A DNA stretch of 38,553 nucleotides from positions 1 to 38,553 of the forward strand of contig UQVR01000010.1 of NCBI GenBank assembly GCA_900544625.1, in the 5' to 3' direction. A program made the position numbers and the translations under genes. Under the pieces are notes generated by a model. That model did not search any database. It was given only the letters and a program-made list of their open reading frames with translations, and had not been told where the DNA came from. Origin of the DNA: an uncultured Mycoplasmatota bacterium. Lineage in GTDB: Bacteria > Bacillota_I > Bacilli_A > RF39 > UBA660. Positions 8,522 through 17,260 of the stretch are shown piece after piece (within the stretch, counting starts at the first letter, position 1; each line of letters opens with the position of its first letter).

Positions 8522-8580
8522 TGACAGAATGACACTAGAAATAGGTGTAGACTAAACCGATAGTTAATGTCATAGTGTCA
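8521..8580 (+). promoter_or_regulatory. Inverted ATGACA/TGACACTA repeats before the restriction operon
   Basis: Between xre and the GIY-YIG gene, ATGACA (8521-8526) and ATGACACTA (8529-8537) are mirrored by TGTCAT (8568-8573) and TAGTGTCA (8573-8580). The 8-bp pair TGACACTA/TAGTGTCA is perfect, separated by 35 bases. It may be a pair of operator sites or a long hairpin just before the ribosome binding site AGGAGG (8582-8587). Either way it is a plausible control point for the restriction genes. Confidence 0.6.
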
Positions 8581-8592
8581 CAGGAGGTAAGT

Positions 8593-9426
8593 ATGAATAA
8601 GCAAGTTTTACAGTTTATTTTAGAAGAGGAAAACCCTAATGGAATTATAGAGTGTTCGGTTGATGATTGGTTTGGAATTAGTTATAAAATACCTAGAAAT
8701 AAATTAAAAGAAGCATCATCACTTGAATATATAAATAATACAGGAGTATATATTTTGTTCGGAGATGATGAAAATACTGCAGAAAAAATTGCATATATAG
8801 GTGAAGCAGAGGATATTTATAATAGATTATCACAACACAACAAAAATAAAGATTTTTGGAATGAGTGTATTGTATTCGTTAGTAAAGATAATTCATTAAA
8901 CAAAGCTCATATAAAATACATTGAACATGAACTATATGAGATGAGTAGAAAAGCAAGCAGATATATTATAAAAAATGAATCAAATCCAACTAAATCATCT
9001 TTAAGCAATGCAGATGAAATTAGAGCAGAGAAATTTATATCTAAAATAAAAATAATAGCCAATATGTTTGGATATAAATTATTTATTAGTTTAGTTGATA
9101 AAAATGATAAAGAAGATAAAACTCTTCATTTAACTAATAATGGCATTGAATATGCACATGGTATGTTAACAGATGAAGGATTTGTTGTTTTAAAAGGATC
9201 TAAAGTTAAAGAAGGTGTATTTGAAAGTTTATCACCTTCATTAAATGGATTTTTTGAAAAAGAAAGAAGTTCAACAGATTTAGTAGATAATGTATATATA
9301 AATGATCATTTATTTTCATCACCTTCAATGGCAGCGATTGCTATTCTAGGTAGAAATGCAAATGGTTATACTGAATGGAAAAATAAAGATAATGTTTCTT
9401 TAAAAAAAATAATAGGTGGTGAGTAG
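8593..9426 (+). CDS. GIY-YIG nuclease-domain protein with DUF4357
   Basis: 277 residues from ATG 8593 (AGGAGG at 8582-8587; the upstream in-frame GTG is within the repeat region and lacks a ribosome binding site). A GIY-YIG core is visible: GVYILFG at residues 51-57, YIGEAEDIYNRL at 68-79 with the conserved Arg, and HIKYIEHELYE. The C-terminal 70 residues (LFSSPSMAAIAILGRNANG, then TEWKNKD) match DUF4357. Such proteins often accompany type I restriction loci, where their job is not settled. It is the first gene of the operon and ends one base before hsdR. I cannot tell whether it cuts DNA or only binds it. Confidence 0.85.
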   Translation: MNKQVLQFILEEENPNGIIECSVDDWFGISYKIPRNKLKEASSLEYINNTGVYILFGDDENTAEKIAYIGEAEDIYNRLSQHNKNKDFWNECIVFVSKDNSLNKAHIKYIEHELYEMSRKASRYIIKNESNPTKSSLSNADEIRAEKFISKIKIIANMFGYKLFISLVDKNDKEDKTLHLTNNGIEYAHGMLTDEGFVVLKGSKVKEGVFESLSPSLNGFFEKERSSTDLVDNVYINDHLFSSPSMAAIAILGRNANGYTEWKNKDNVSLKKIIGGE

Positions 9427-9427
9427 T

Positions 9428-11746
9428 ATGGTAAGTATTAAAGAATTAAGTGAAGAAGATATTAAAATTAAATATATTACTCCAGCAATTCAAAAATCTA
9501 ACTGGGATATTCAAACTCAAGTTAGATGTGAGTATTATTATACTGCCGGCAAAATGAATGTTAGAGAAAATGTTGCTACTAGAGGTAAGAGAAAATTTGT
9601 TGATTATCTGTTATCATATAAATCAAATTTACCAATAGCAATTATTGAAGCTAAGGACAATAATGTTACTGAAGCGCATGGTATTCAACAAGCAATAGGT
9701 TATGCAGTTGATTTGGATATTCCTTTTGCATATTCTTCAAATGGTTCTAAGTTTTATGAACATGATAGGTTAACAGGTAAAGAAAGAGAATTATCTATGG
9801 AAGAATTCCCAACACCTGAAGAGTTATGGAATAGATATGTAGAAGAAAAGGAATTAACTGAGGAACAATTAAAAGTTATTACTGAACCTTATTATTTTAT
9901 GAGTGCATATAAAACTCCAAGATATTATCAAAGAATTGCAATTAATAAAACTGTTGAAGCGATAGCAAAAGGTCAAAAGAGAATTCTTTTAGTAATGGCT
10001 ACTGGAACAGGTAAAACATTTACTGCTTTTCAAATAATCCATAGATTATACAAGTCTGGTTCAAAAAAGAAAATACTATATCTTGCTGATAGAAATATTC
10101 TTATTGATCAAACAATGCAAAATGATTTTAAACCTTTCCAAAAAGTTATGACAAAAGTTGAAAATAGAAATATGGATTCATCATATGAAATATATATGTC
10201 CTTATATCATCAATTAAGAAGTAGTGAAGCACAAATATATAAACAATTTAAACCTGACTTCTTTGACTTAATTATAGTAGATGAGTGTCATAGAAGTAGT
10301 GCCAGAGATGATTCAAACTGGCATGAGATATTAACCTATTTTAATAGTGCTACACAAATTGGTATGACAGCTACTCCAAAAGAAACAAATGATGTTTCAA
10401 ATATTAATTATTTTGGTGAACCAATTTATACATATTCTTTAAAAGATGGAATTGAAGATGGTTTCCTAGCACCATATAAAGTTATTAAAGTAAGTTTAGA
10501 TAAAGACTTAGAAGGTTATAGACCTGAAAAAGGGAAACTAGATGAAGATGGATATGAAGTAGAGGATAAGGAGTATACAGTCCATGATTTTGATAGAACT
10601 ATTGTAATAGATGAAAGAACGCAAGTTGTTGCTAAAAGAATTACAGAATACCTTAAAGCAACAGATAGATATTCAAGAACAATAGTATTTTGTGTAGACA
10701 CTGAACATGCTTTAAGAATGAGAAATGCATTAGCAAATGAAAATGCAGATATGATGCAACAAAATCCAAATTATGTTGTTAGAATAACAAGTAATGATAT
10801 GGAAGGTAAAAATAAATTATATGATTTTATTGATGCTAATACTGTATATCCAGTAATAGCTACAACTTCTAAATTACTTACTACTGGTGTGGATACTAAA
10901 ACAGTTAAACTAATTGCACTAGATGAAGATATTCAGTCAATGACAGAATTCAAACAAATTATAGGTAGAGGTACTAGATTATACGAAAGCAAAGGTAAAG
11001 AATATTTTACTATAATGGATTTTAGAAATAATTCTGAAAAATTTGCTGATCCAAACTTCAATGGACCTGCTGAAATGGTATTAGATGTTGATGGTGGAGA
11101 TGGTAAAGAACCAAAAACTCCTAAATCTTTTGGAATCGATGATAACAAACCCAATTTACCAATAAGTGGTGATGTTGATGACGAAGGATTTAAGAAAGTA
11201 TATATAAATGGTGTTGATGTTTCAATATTAAATGAAACAATCAAATATTATGATGCAGATGGTAAATTAATAACTGAATCAATTATGGAATATTCTAAGA
11301 AGAATCTTAAGAGAATGTATACAAATTATGGAGGCTTTGAACAAGAGTGGCTTAGAGCCGATTCTAAAAAAGAATTTGTTGAATTTCTATTAGGAGAAGG
11401 TGTTATGGTTGATGCATTATTTGATAAAGTAAATGATAATATTGATATATTTGATTTATTAAGTAATGTCGCATTTGATAAAGAAGTAGTACCTAAAGAA
11501 GAAAGAGTAGAAAAAGTAAAAGAAAGTGAAGAAATTAATCAATATAATGAAAGTCAAAAAAATGTTATTGATGAAATCTTAAGCGTATATCAAAATAAAG
11601 GAATATTAGAACTTGAAAATATCAGATTATTAGAAGTTAAAAACTTTAATAAATTTGGTGGACTAGTTCCAATAGTTAACTTATTTGGTGGAAAAGAAAA
11701 ATATTTAAATATGATAAACAATGTTAAAAGATTATTATACAGTTAG
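9428..11746 (+). CDS. hsdR: Type I restriction enzyme R subunit (HsdR)
   Basis: 772 residues. The N-terminal HSDR_N nuclease domain contains the PD-(D/E)xK-type AIIEAKDN near residue 72. A DEAD-like translocase follows: MATGTGKT at about 190-197, IIVDECHRSS at about 283, GMTATPKE, then TSKLLTTGVD and IIGRGTRL. The C-terminal region is EcoEI_R_C-like. HsdR translocates DNA and cleaves unmodified DNA when bound to HsdM2S. The start at 9428 lies one base after the GIY-YIG stop, with a ribosome binding site inside the end of that gene, which suggests translational coupling. The frame and length are intact. Confidence 0.93.
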   Translation: MVSIKELSEEDIKIKYITPAIQKSNWDIQTQVRCEYYYTAGKMNVRENVATRGKRKFVDYLLSYKSNLPIAIIEAKDNNVTEAHGIQQAIGYAVDLDIPFAYSSNGSKFYEHDRLTGKERELSMEEFPTPEELWNRYVEEKELTEEQLKVITEPYYFMSAYKTPRYYQRIAINKTVEAIAKGQKRILLVMATGTGKTFTAFQIIHRLYKSGSKKKILYLADRNILIDQTMQNDFKPFQKVMTKVENRNMDSSYEIYMSLYHQLRSSEAQIYKQFKPDFFDLIIVDECHRSSARDDSNWHEILTYFNSATQIGMTATPKETNDVSNINYFGEPIYTYSLKDGIEDGFLAPYKVIKVSLDKDLEGYRPEKGKLDEDGYEVEDKEYTVHDFDRTIVIDERTQVVAKRITEYLKATDRYSRTIVFCVDTEHALRMRNALANENADMMQQNPNYVVRITSNDMEGKNKLYDFIDANTVYPVIATTSKLLTTGVDTKTVKLIALDEDIQSMTEFKQIIGRGTRLYESKGKEYFTIMDFRNNSEKFADPNFNGPAEMVLDVDGGDGKEPKTPKSFGIDDNKPNLPISGDVDDEGFKKVYINGVDVSILNETIKYYDADGKLITESIMEYSKKNLKRMYTNYGGFEQEWLRADSKKEFVEFLLGEGVMVDALFDKVNDNIDIFDLLSNVAFDKEVVPKEERVEKVKESEEINQYNESQKNVIDEILSVYQNKGILELENIRLLEVKNFNKFGGLVPIVNLFGGKEKYLNMINNVKRLLYS

Positions 11747-11758
11747 GAGTGAGAATGA

Positions 11759-13246
11759 ATGAACATAGGAACAATGATAAAAAGACTACAAGATATTATG
11801 CGTCAGGATGCTGGTGTAAATGGTGATGCTCAAAGAATAGAACAAATTGTTTGGATGTTATTTCTAAAGCTATATGACGCAAAAGAATCAGAATGGGAAA
11901 TATTAGAAGATGATTATAGATCAATTATTCCAGAAAAATATAGATGGAGAAATTGGGCGCCAGATAATAAAGATGGAAAAGCTATGACTGGTGATGAATT
12001 ATCTAATTTTATAATTAATTTATTTAACGCATTAAAAGAATTAGAAATAAATGAAACAACTCCTATTAGAGGTAGAATAGTTAGAGAAGTGTTTGAGGAC
12101 TTAAATAACTATATGAAAGATGGAGTATTAATAAGACAAGTTGTTAATGTTTTAAATGAAATAGATTTAACTGATTTTCAAACAAGACATGCATTTAATG
12201 AAATATATGAAACAATATTAAAAGATTTACAATCAGCTGGTAAGTCAGGAGAATTCTATACTCCTAGAGCTGTAACAGATTTTGTTGTTAAAATGGTTGA
12301 TCCAAAAATAGGAGAATCTGTTGCAGATTTTGCATGTGGAACAGGAGGATTTTTAGTATCAGCACTTAATCACATGAAAGAAAGTGCAGAAGACACGTCT
12401 TCAAATGAAGAATTAAAAAAAGCTTTTTATGGTGTTGAAAAGAAGTCATTACCATATTTGTTATGTACTACAAATATGCTTCTTCATGATATAAATGAGC
12501 CAAATATTATAAGAGGAAATTCTCTAGAAAAAAATGTAAGAGACTATGAAGAAGATGATAAATTTGATGTTATCCTTATGAATCCTCCATATGGTGGAAC
12601 TGAGAAAAAATCAGTTCAACAAAATTTTCCTACAGAATTAAGAAATTCTGAAACAGCAGATTTATTTATGATAGAAATATTATATAGATTAAAACAAAAT
12701 GGCAGGGTAGGAATTGTCCTTCCAGACGGCTTCTTATTTGGAACAGATAATACTAAAGTTGCAATAAAGAAGAAACTTCTTGAAGAATGTAATCTACATA
12801 CTATTATTAGATTGCCTGGCTCTATATTTGCTCCATATACATCAATAGCTACAAATCTATTATTTTTCGATAAAACAGGTCCAACTAAAGAAATTTGGTT
12901 TTATAGAATGGACTTGCCAGATGGCTTCAAGGCATTTAGCAAAACTAAACCTGTTACATTAAAACATTTTGAAGAAATAATAAGTTGGTGGAATAATAGA
13001 GTTGAAATTAAAGATGAGAAAAAAGATGAATCAATGTCTGAAACATGGAAATCTAAAAGGTATAGTATTGAAAAGTTAGAAAGTATTAATTATAATTTAG
13101 ATCAATGTGGATATCCAATAGAAGAAGAAAAAATCTTAACACCTATGGAAACAATGGATAATTTTATAAAAAAACGTGAACAATTAGAAAAACAATTAGA
13201 TGAAAAATTAAATAATATTATTAAATTAATAGGTGATTTAACATGA
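11759..13246 (+). CDS. hsdM: Type I N6-adenine methyltransferase subunit (HsdM)
   Basis: 495 residues. An N-terminal HsdM_N helical bundle (IEQIVWMLFLKLYDAKE) precedes the N6-Mtase domain with the SAM motif ADFACGTGGFL near residue 188 and the catalytic motif NPPYGG near 275. YTPRAVTDFVVKMV directly before the SAM motif is typical of HsdM. It methylates adenine in the target recognised by HsdS and is also part of the restriction complex. It begins 12 bases after hsdR with AGGAG upstream. Its TGA stop overlaps the hsdS ATG (ATGA), showing translational coupling and that TGA is read as stop here. Confidence 0.95.
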   Translation: MNIGTMIKRLQDIMRQDAGVNGDAQRIEQIVWMLFLKLYDAKESEWEILEDDYRSIIPEKYRWRNWAPDNKDGKAMTGDELSNFIINLFNALKELEINETTPIRGRIVREVFEDLNNYMKDGVLIRQVVNVLNEIDLTDFQTRHAFNEIYETILKDLQSAGKSGEFYTPRAVTDFVVKMVDPKIGESVADFACGTGGFLVSALNHMKESAEDTSSNEELKKAFYGVEKKSLPYLLCTTNMLLHDINEPNIIRGNSLEKNVRDYEEDDKFDVILMNPPYGGTEKKSVQQNFPTELRNSETADLFMIEILYRLKQNGRVGIVLPDGFLFGTDNTKVAIKKKLLEECNLHTIIRLPGSIFAPYTSIATNLLFFDKTGPTKEIWFYRMDLPDGFKAFSKTKPVTLKHFEEIISWWNNRVEIKDEKKDESMSETWKSKRYSIEKLESINYNLDQCGYPIEEEKILTPMETMDNFIKKREQLEKQLDEKLNNIIKLIGDLT

Positions 13247-14619
13247 TTGTATCAGAATTAAAGAAGAGTATATTGCAATATGCTATTTCAGGTAAGCTAA
13301 GCGAACAAAAAGCAAGTGATACATCTGTTGATAAAATGTTAGAATCTGTAAAAGATAAGAAAAAAATATATAAAACAAAGTTAACTAAATATAATGAATC
13401 TATAAAACAAGATTTTCCATTTTTAATTCCTGACACATGGAAATGGGTTAAACTAAAAGATATTTCATTAGATATATATGCTGGTGGAGATAAACCAAAG
13501 AGATTTTCTAAATCAAAAACCGATGTATATAACATTCCGGTAATAGCTAATGGAGAAACAAATGATGGAATTGTTGGTTTTACCGATGTTGCTACAGAAC
13601 TTGAACAAGCTTTGACTGTAGCAGGTAGAGGTACTATAGGTTTTTCTAAAATTCGTACTGGACCTTTTACGCCTATTGTCAGATTAATTGTTATTAAATT
13701 GCCAGATGAAATAAATTATAAGTATTTGCAAAGAGTATTTGAATTACTTATTGAAACAGGAGTAGGAACAAGTATTAAACAATTAACAGTTCCAATGATA
13801 GTGGATAAACTTATTCCAATTCCACCAGTAGAAGAGCAACAAAGAATAGTTGATAAAATAGACAAATTATTTTCAGAATTAGATGAGCTGGCACCGATTG
13901 AAAAATCAATAAAAAATTTAAAATTAAATTTTCCAACTGATTTTAAGACATCAATTATTCAAAGTGCTTGTTTCGGTAAATTATCAGTCCAAAATAATGA
14001 TGAAAATGCTAATGTTATAATTGATGATATTAAAGAGATTAGTAAACATAATGTAAAAACGGATTTTAAAGTTATACCATTTTCAATTCCTGATAATTGG
14101 AGCTGGATTAGATTTGACGATTTAGTCAGCTTTAATATTGGTAAAACTCCAGCTAGAGCGGATTCTACCTATTGGGGTAAAGATTATAGTTGGATTTCTA
14201 TATCAGATATGATTGATGATGGTTATATTAACGAAACAAAAGAATATATATCTCAAAAAGCTTTTGATGCTGTTTTTAAAGGTAATATCTCAAAAAAAGG
14301 TACACTAATTATGAGTTTTAAATTAACAGTTGGCAAATGTTCTATTTTAAATATTGATGCCTTTCACAATGAAGGTATAATATCAATATATCCTAAATAT
14401 GATTCAGAAATATTAAAAAACTATTTGATGAAAATTCTACCTTTTATGACAAAATATGGTGATACAAAAGGTGCTATAAAAGGAAATACATTGAATTCAA
14501 AGAGCCTTAAGGAATTATTAATTCCTTTACCACCAATAGAAGAACAAAAAAGAATTGTGGATAAAATTGAAAAACTATTGCCTTTATTGGAAGATGTGGA
14601 TGATTTGATTAATAGTTAG
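13243..14619 (+). CDS. hsdS: Type I specificity subunit (HsdS)
   Basis: 458 residues with two target-recognition domains (about 60-200 and 280-425) and two conserved spacer regions. The repeated segments are clear. LKKSILQYAISGKLSEQ at the N terminus matches FKTSIIQSACFGKLSVQ in the middle. IPPVEEQQRIVDKIDKLF before the midpoint matches LPPIEEQKRIVDKIEKLL at the C terminus. This gives the bipartite recognition of type I enzymes. The target sequence cannot be read from the protein. No inverted partial hsdS copy lies nearby, so phase variation by inversion is not supported. Confidence 0.94.
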   Translation: MIVSELKKSILQYAISGKLSEQKASDTSVDKMLESVKDKKKIYKTKLTKYNESIKQDFPFLIPDTWKWVKLKDISLDIYAGGDKPKRFSKSKTDVYNIPVIANGETNDGIVGFTDVATELEQALTVAGRGTIGFSKIRTGPFTPIVRLIVIKLPDEINYKYLQRVFELLIETGVGTSIKQLTVPMIVDKLIPIPPVEEQQRIVDKIDKLFSELDELAPIEKSIKNLKLNFPTDFKTSIIQSACFGKLSVQNNDENANVIIDDIKEISKHNVKTDFKVIPFSIPDNWSWIRFDDLVSFNIGKTPARADSTYWGKDYSWISISDMIDDGYINETKEYISQKAFDAVFKGNISKKGTLIMSFKLTVGKCSILNIDAFHNEGIISIYPKYDSEILKNYLMKILPFMTKYGDTKGAIKGNTLNSKSLKELLIPLPPIEEQKRIVDKIEKLLPLLEDVDDLINS

Positions 14620-14634
14620 TATATAGGAGGTTTT

Positions 14635-16272
14635 ATGGTTGAAGAAGTGATAAAACAAGAAACAAAAAAGATGCTTGAAGCAAAAGATTATAAATTAAAA
14701 AATTATTTTGATGAATATGGAAAAATAATTATACCTTTATATCAAAGAGGGTATTCATGGGAAGATAAGAATATGGAAGTATTTATTAAAGATATATATA
14801 ACAATAATAAATACTATATTGGAAATATAATGACACTTCCCAATTCTTCGAATGTTGAATTGATTGATGGGCAACAAAGAATTATAAGTTCATTTTTGGT
14901 TTTATGTTGTTTAAAAAACAAATTTGAATTGGATGAAGATTTTACTTTTTTAGATTACGGTAAAAAAATCAAGGTTGAAACTAGAGCACCAAGTGATGAT
15001 AGCCGCCTATTAGAATTTATTTACAATGATGATATAGCTAAAAGATATAGAACAAGACGCGAAGTTAAGGAGTATGAACGAGCATATAAAACAATAAAAG
15101 ATAATGATATTGATCCTAAGTTACTAATGGAAAAATTATTAGATGTTATTATTGTAGAAATTAAATTTGTACAGACCGAAACTGATGCACATAATATGTT
15201 TGTTAATTTAAACACAAAAGGAAAAAGCTTGGAAAATGTAGATATATTAAAAAGTCAATTATTTAAGTATTTAAGTTATGATGAAATGAACGGAATAGAG
15301 TACTATAAAGAGGGATGGTTTGAGACTATAAACCATATTTCTGAAAAAAATGCACAAAGGTATTTTGATAATTTTAATGATGTATATTTAGAAAATAACA
15401 AAGATAAAAAAATTGATAACGTAATTAAAAATGTTAATAATCTGCAAAGTGCTAAAGAATATTATGATAATTTTTGTTATGAGTCTGAGCAAAAAAATGG
15501 CATGTGTAGATGTGCTTTGGCTGTTTATAATCATTCAACTAATTATTTAAATAATATATATGACGGAAATATTTCTTTGAATAGCCTAGACGATTATTTA
15601 CAATTGTTGGATAAAGCTAAATTTAAACAATTTGATGTAGTTCTATTACCATTGTTACATATTAGAGATACTAGAGAGCGTACATTATTTATAAATAATT
15701 ATTCAAGAATATTAAAATTTATAAAATTTATTCTTATGCATCAAGAAATAATGTCAATCAATAAAGCAAGTCCATCACAATATGGAAATGATTTTAAAAG
15801 TATAGCAAGAAAATTATTTTTAAATAAAGATTATAAAAATATTATAAAAGAATTTTTAAATGATAATTTAAAACCGCATTCTAAGGAACATATCACAAAA
15901 ACAATAGAAGAAATCAAAATTGACCATAATAATACAAAACACGCTAAGCAAATAATTATGCTTTTAGAAGGAAATATTAATGTTGATATGACAATTGAGC
16001 ATTTTATGCTATTTGATGAAAATAATGATGTGTCAATGAAAATAGGTAATTGTATTCCAGTAAACATTGATGAATATGGTCAACTTAGTGTTGATAAAAA
16101 ATTGATAAAATATGAACAAAATGCTGTATCTGAGCCATTTTTAAGATCATTTTTAGAATATGGATTTACTACTAGTAATTATGAGAAAAAAATAGATGAG
16201 CGCACAAAAAAAATAAGCGAAGAATATGCTAATACATACAAGCAATTATATGAAGAATTAATAAATGAATAA
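14635..16272 (+). CDS. DUF262-domain protein of the restriction operon
   Basis: 545 residues. The N terminus has the DUF262/ParB-like hallmarks IIPLYQRGYSWE (residues 32-43) and VELIDGQQRI (74-83), which in GmrSD- and SspE-type proteins form a nucleotide-driven DNA-surveillance module. LNTKGKSLENVDILKSQLF matches the later DUF262 region. The C terminus is mostly helical. I find no DUF1524 HNH motif, so it resembles a GmrS half alone. AGGAGG lies just upstream and the gene begins 15 bases after hsdS, in the same operon. It may be an accessory effector or part of a second defence module paired with the Dam-like methyltransferase. The assignment to DUF262 is firm and the role is inferred. Confidence 0.8.
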   Translation: MVEEVIKQETKKMLEAKDYKLKNYFDEYGKIIIPLYQRGYSWEDKNMEVFIKDIYNNNKYYIGNIMTLPNSSNVELIDGQQRIISSFLVLCCLKNKFELDEDFTFLDYGKKIKVETRAPSDDSRLLEFIYNDDIAKRYRTRREVKEYERAYKTIKDNDIDPKLLMEKLLDVIIVEIKFVQTETDAHNMFVNLNTKGKSLENVDILKSQLFKYLSYDEMNGIEYYKEGWFETINHISEKNAQRYFDNFNDVYLENNKDKKIDNVIKNVNNLQSAKEYYDNFCYESEQKNGMCRCALAVYNHSTNYLNNIYDGNISLNSLDDYLQLLDKAKFKQFDVVLLPLLHIRDTRERTLFINNYSRILKFIKFILMHQEIMSINKASPSQYGNDFKSIARKLFLNKDYKNIIKEFLNDNLKPHSKEHITKTIEEIKIDHNNTKHAKQIIMLLEGNINVDMTIEHFMLFDENNDVSMKIGNCIPVNIDEYGQLSVDKKLIKYEQNAVSEPFLRSFLEYGFTTSNYEKKIDERTKKISEEYANTYKQLYEELINE

Positions 16273-16284
16273 AGAGGGATTAAA

Positions 16285-17154
16285 ATGAAAGATGAAGTTT
16301 TAAGTTCTCCTATTAGATGGGCTGGCTCAAAAAAACGTGTGTTAAACGATATGCTAGAATCATTTAAAAGAGATAAAGAAAATTATATAGAACCTTTTCT
16401 TGGATCGGGCGTTGTTATGATTAATGTTTTAAACAACAATGTGGAAACATTACATTATAAAAACATTTATGTAAATGATATTAATGGTAACATAATAGAT
16501 TTTTATAAAATGTTAAAATCAAAACCAAAAAAGCTAATTACTGATTTAATAGAATTATCAGATAAATATAATGATATGGATAATGAAGACAAAGAAAAAA
16601 TGTATTATGAAATTAGAGATAGATTCAATAATTTTGAGGAAAACAAATCTGTATATTTCTACTTTCTAATGAAAGTTGGATTTAATGGTGTTTACAGAGA
16701 AAATAAATCTGGAAAATTTAATGTTCCTTTTGGTAGAAAAGAAAAATTTATTGTTCAAGAAGCTTCTTTATTAACAATTTCAAAACTAATAAAAAATGTT
16801 CATTTTTACAATTTAAGTTATGATAAATTTTTAGATAAGCTATCTAAAAAAGGAATTTTAAATGATAGCTTTATGTATTGTGATCCACCTTATATACCTG
16901 ATGATAAGCTTGTTAGCCAAAAACAGGAATTATACACTAGTTGCAATTTTAATCATTATGATTTTGTCAAAAAATTAAAATCTTTTAGTCAAAGTAATAT
17001 AATTATATCTATGTCAGAATCAACTAAAGCAAAAAAGATATATGGAAAAAGTTTTATTACAAAAAATTTAACTGATATTATAAGAACAATTAATCCACAA
17101 AAATTATTTAAGTCAAAGGAAATATTATTCCTAAATTATGATGAAAATGATTAA
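16285..17154 (+). CDS. Dam-like (D12-class) N6-adenine methyltransferase
   Basis: 289 residues. The class-alpha order is clear: PIRWAGSKKRVL near the N terminus, SAM motif EPFLGSGVVM at about 38-47, FYFLMKVGFNGVYRENKSG and FNVPFGRK in the middle, then CDPPY at residues 199-203 (catalytic DPPY). D12-class enzymes such as Dam and M.DpnII usually methylate adenine in GATC or related short sites. The actual target here is unknown. It is 12 bases after the DUF262 gene and is the last gene of the operon. No matching type II endonuclease is recognisable beside it, so it may protect against the DUF262 protein or another cognate nuclease. Confidence 0.9.
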   Translation: MKDEVLSSPIRWAGSKKRVLNDMLESFKRDKENYIEPFLGSGVVMINVLNNNVETLHYKNIYVNDINGNIIDFYKMLKSKPKKLITDLIELSDKYNDMDNEDKEKMYYEIRDRFNNFEENKSVYFYFLMKVGFNGVYRENKSGKFNVPFGRKEKFIVQEASLLTISKLIKNVHFYNLSYDKFLDKLSKKGILNDSFMYCDPPYIPDDKLVSQKQELYTSCNFNHYDFVKKLKSFSQSNIIISMSESTKAKKIYGKSFITKNLTDIIRTINPQKLFKSKEILFLNYDEND

Positions 17155-17193
17155 TTTTTAGGTACGTAATTAGATGCTTAAAGTACCTAAAAA
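17155..17193. repeat. 11-bp inverted repeat after the methyltransferase gene
   Basis: TTTTTAGGTAC (17155-17165) is perfectly complementary to GTACCTAAAAA (17183-17193), with a 17-base loop directly after the stop codon. It lacks a U-run after the stem, so it is not a classical terminator. It could stabilise the mRNA end. Confidence 0.6.
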
Positions 17194-17232
17194 CATATAA
17201 ATTTGAATAAACTTAAATAAACTAATATACAT

Positions 17233-17260
17233 AAAAGCCCTTATAAATAAAGGACTTTTT
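17233..17260 (+). terminator. Terminator of the restriction operon
   Basis: AAAAGCCCTT pairs with AAGGACTTTTT with one mismatch around a short AT loop and ends in TTTTT. It lies about 80 bases after the last restriction-operon gene. Confidence 0.7.

Noticed and set aside
10516..11244. Minus-strand open frames inside hsdR and similar frames in other large genes
   Set aside because: They are shadows of the coding frame with no ribosome binding site and no domain.
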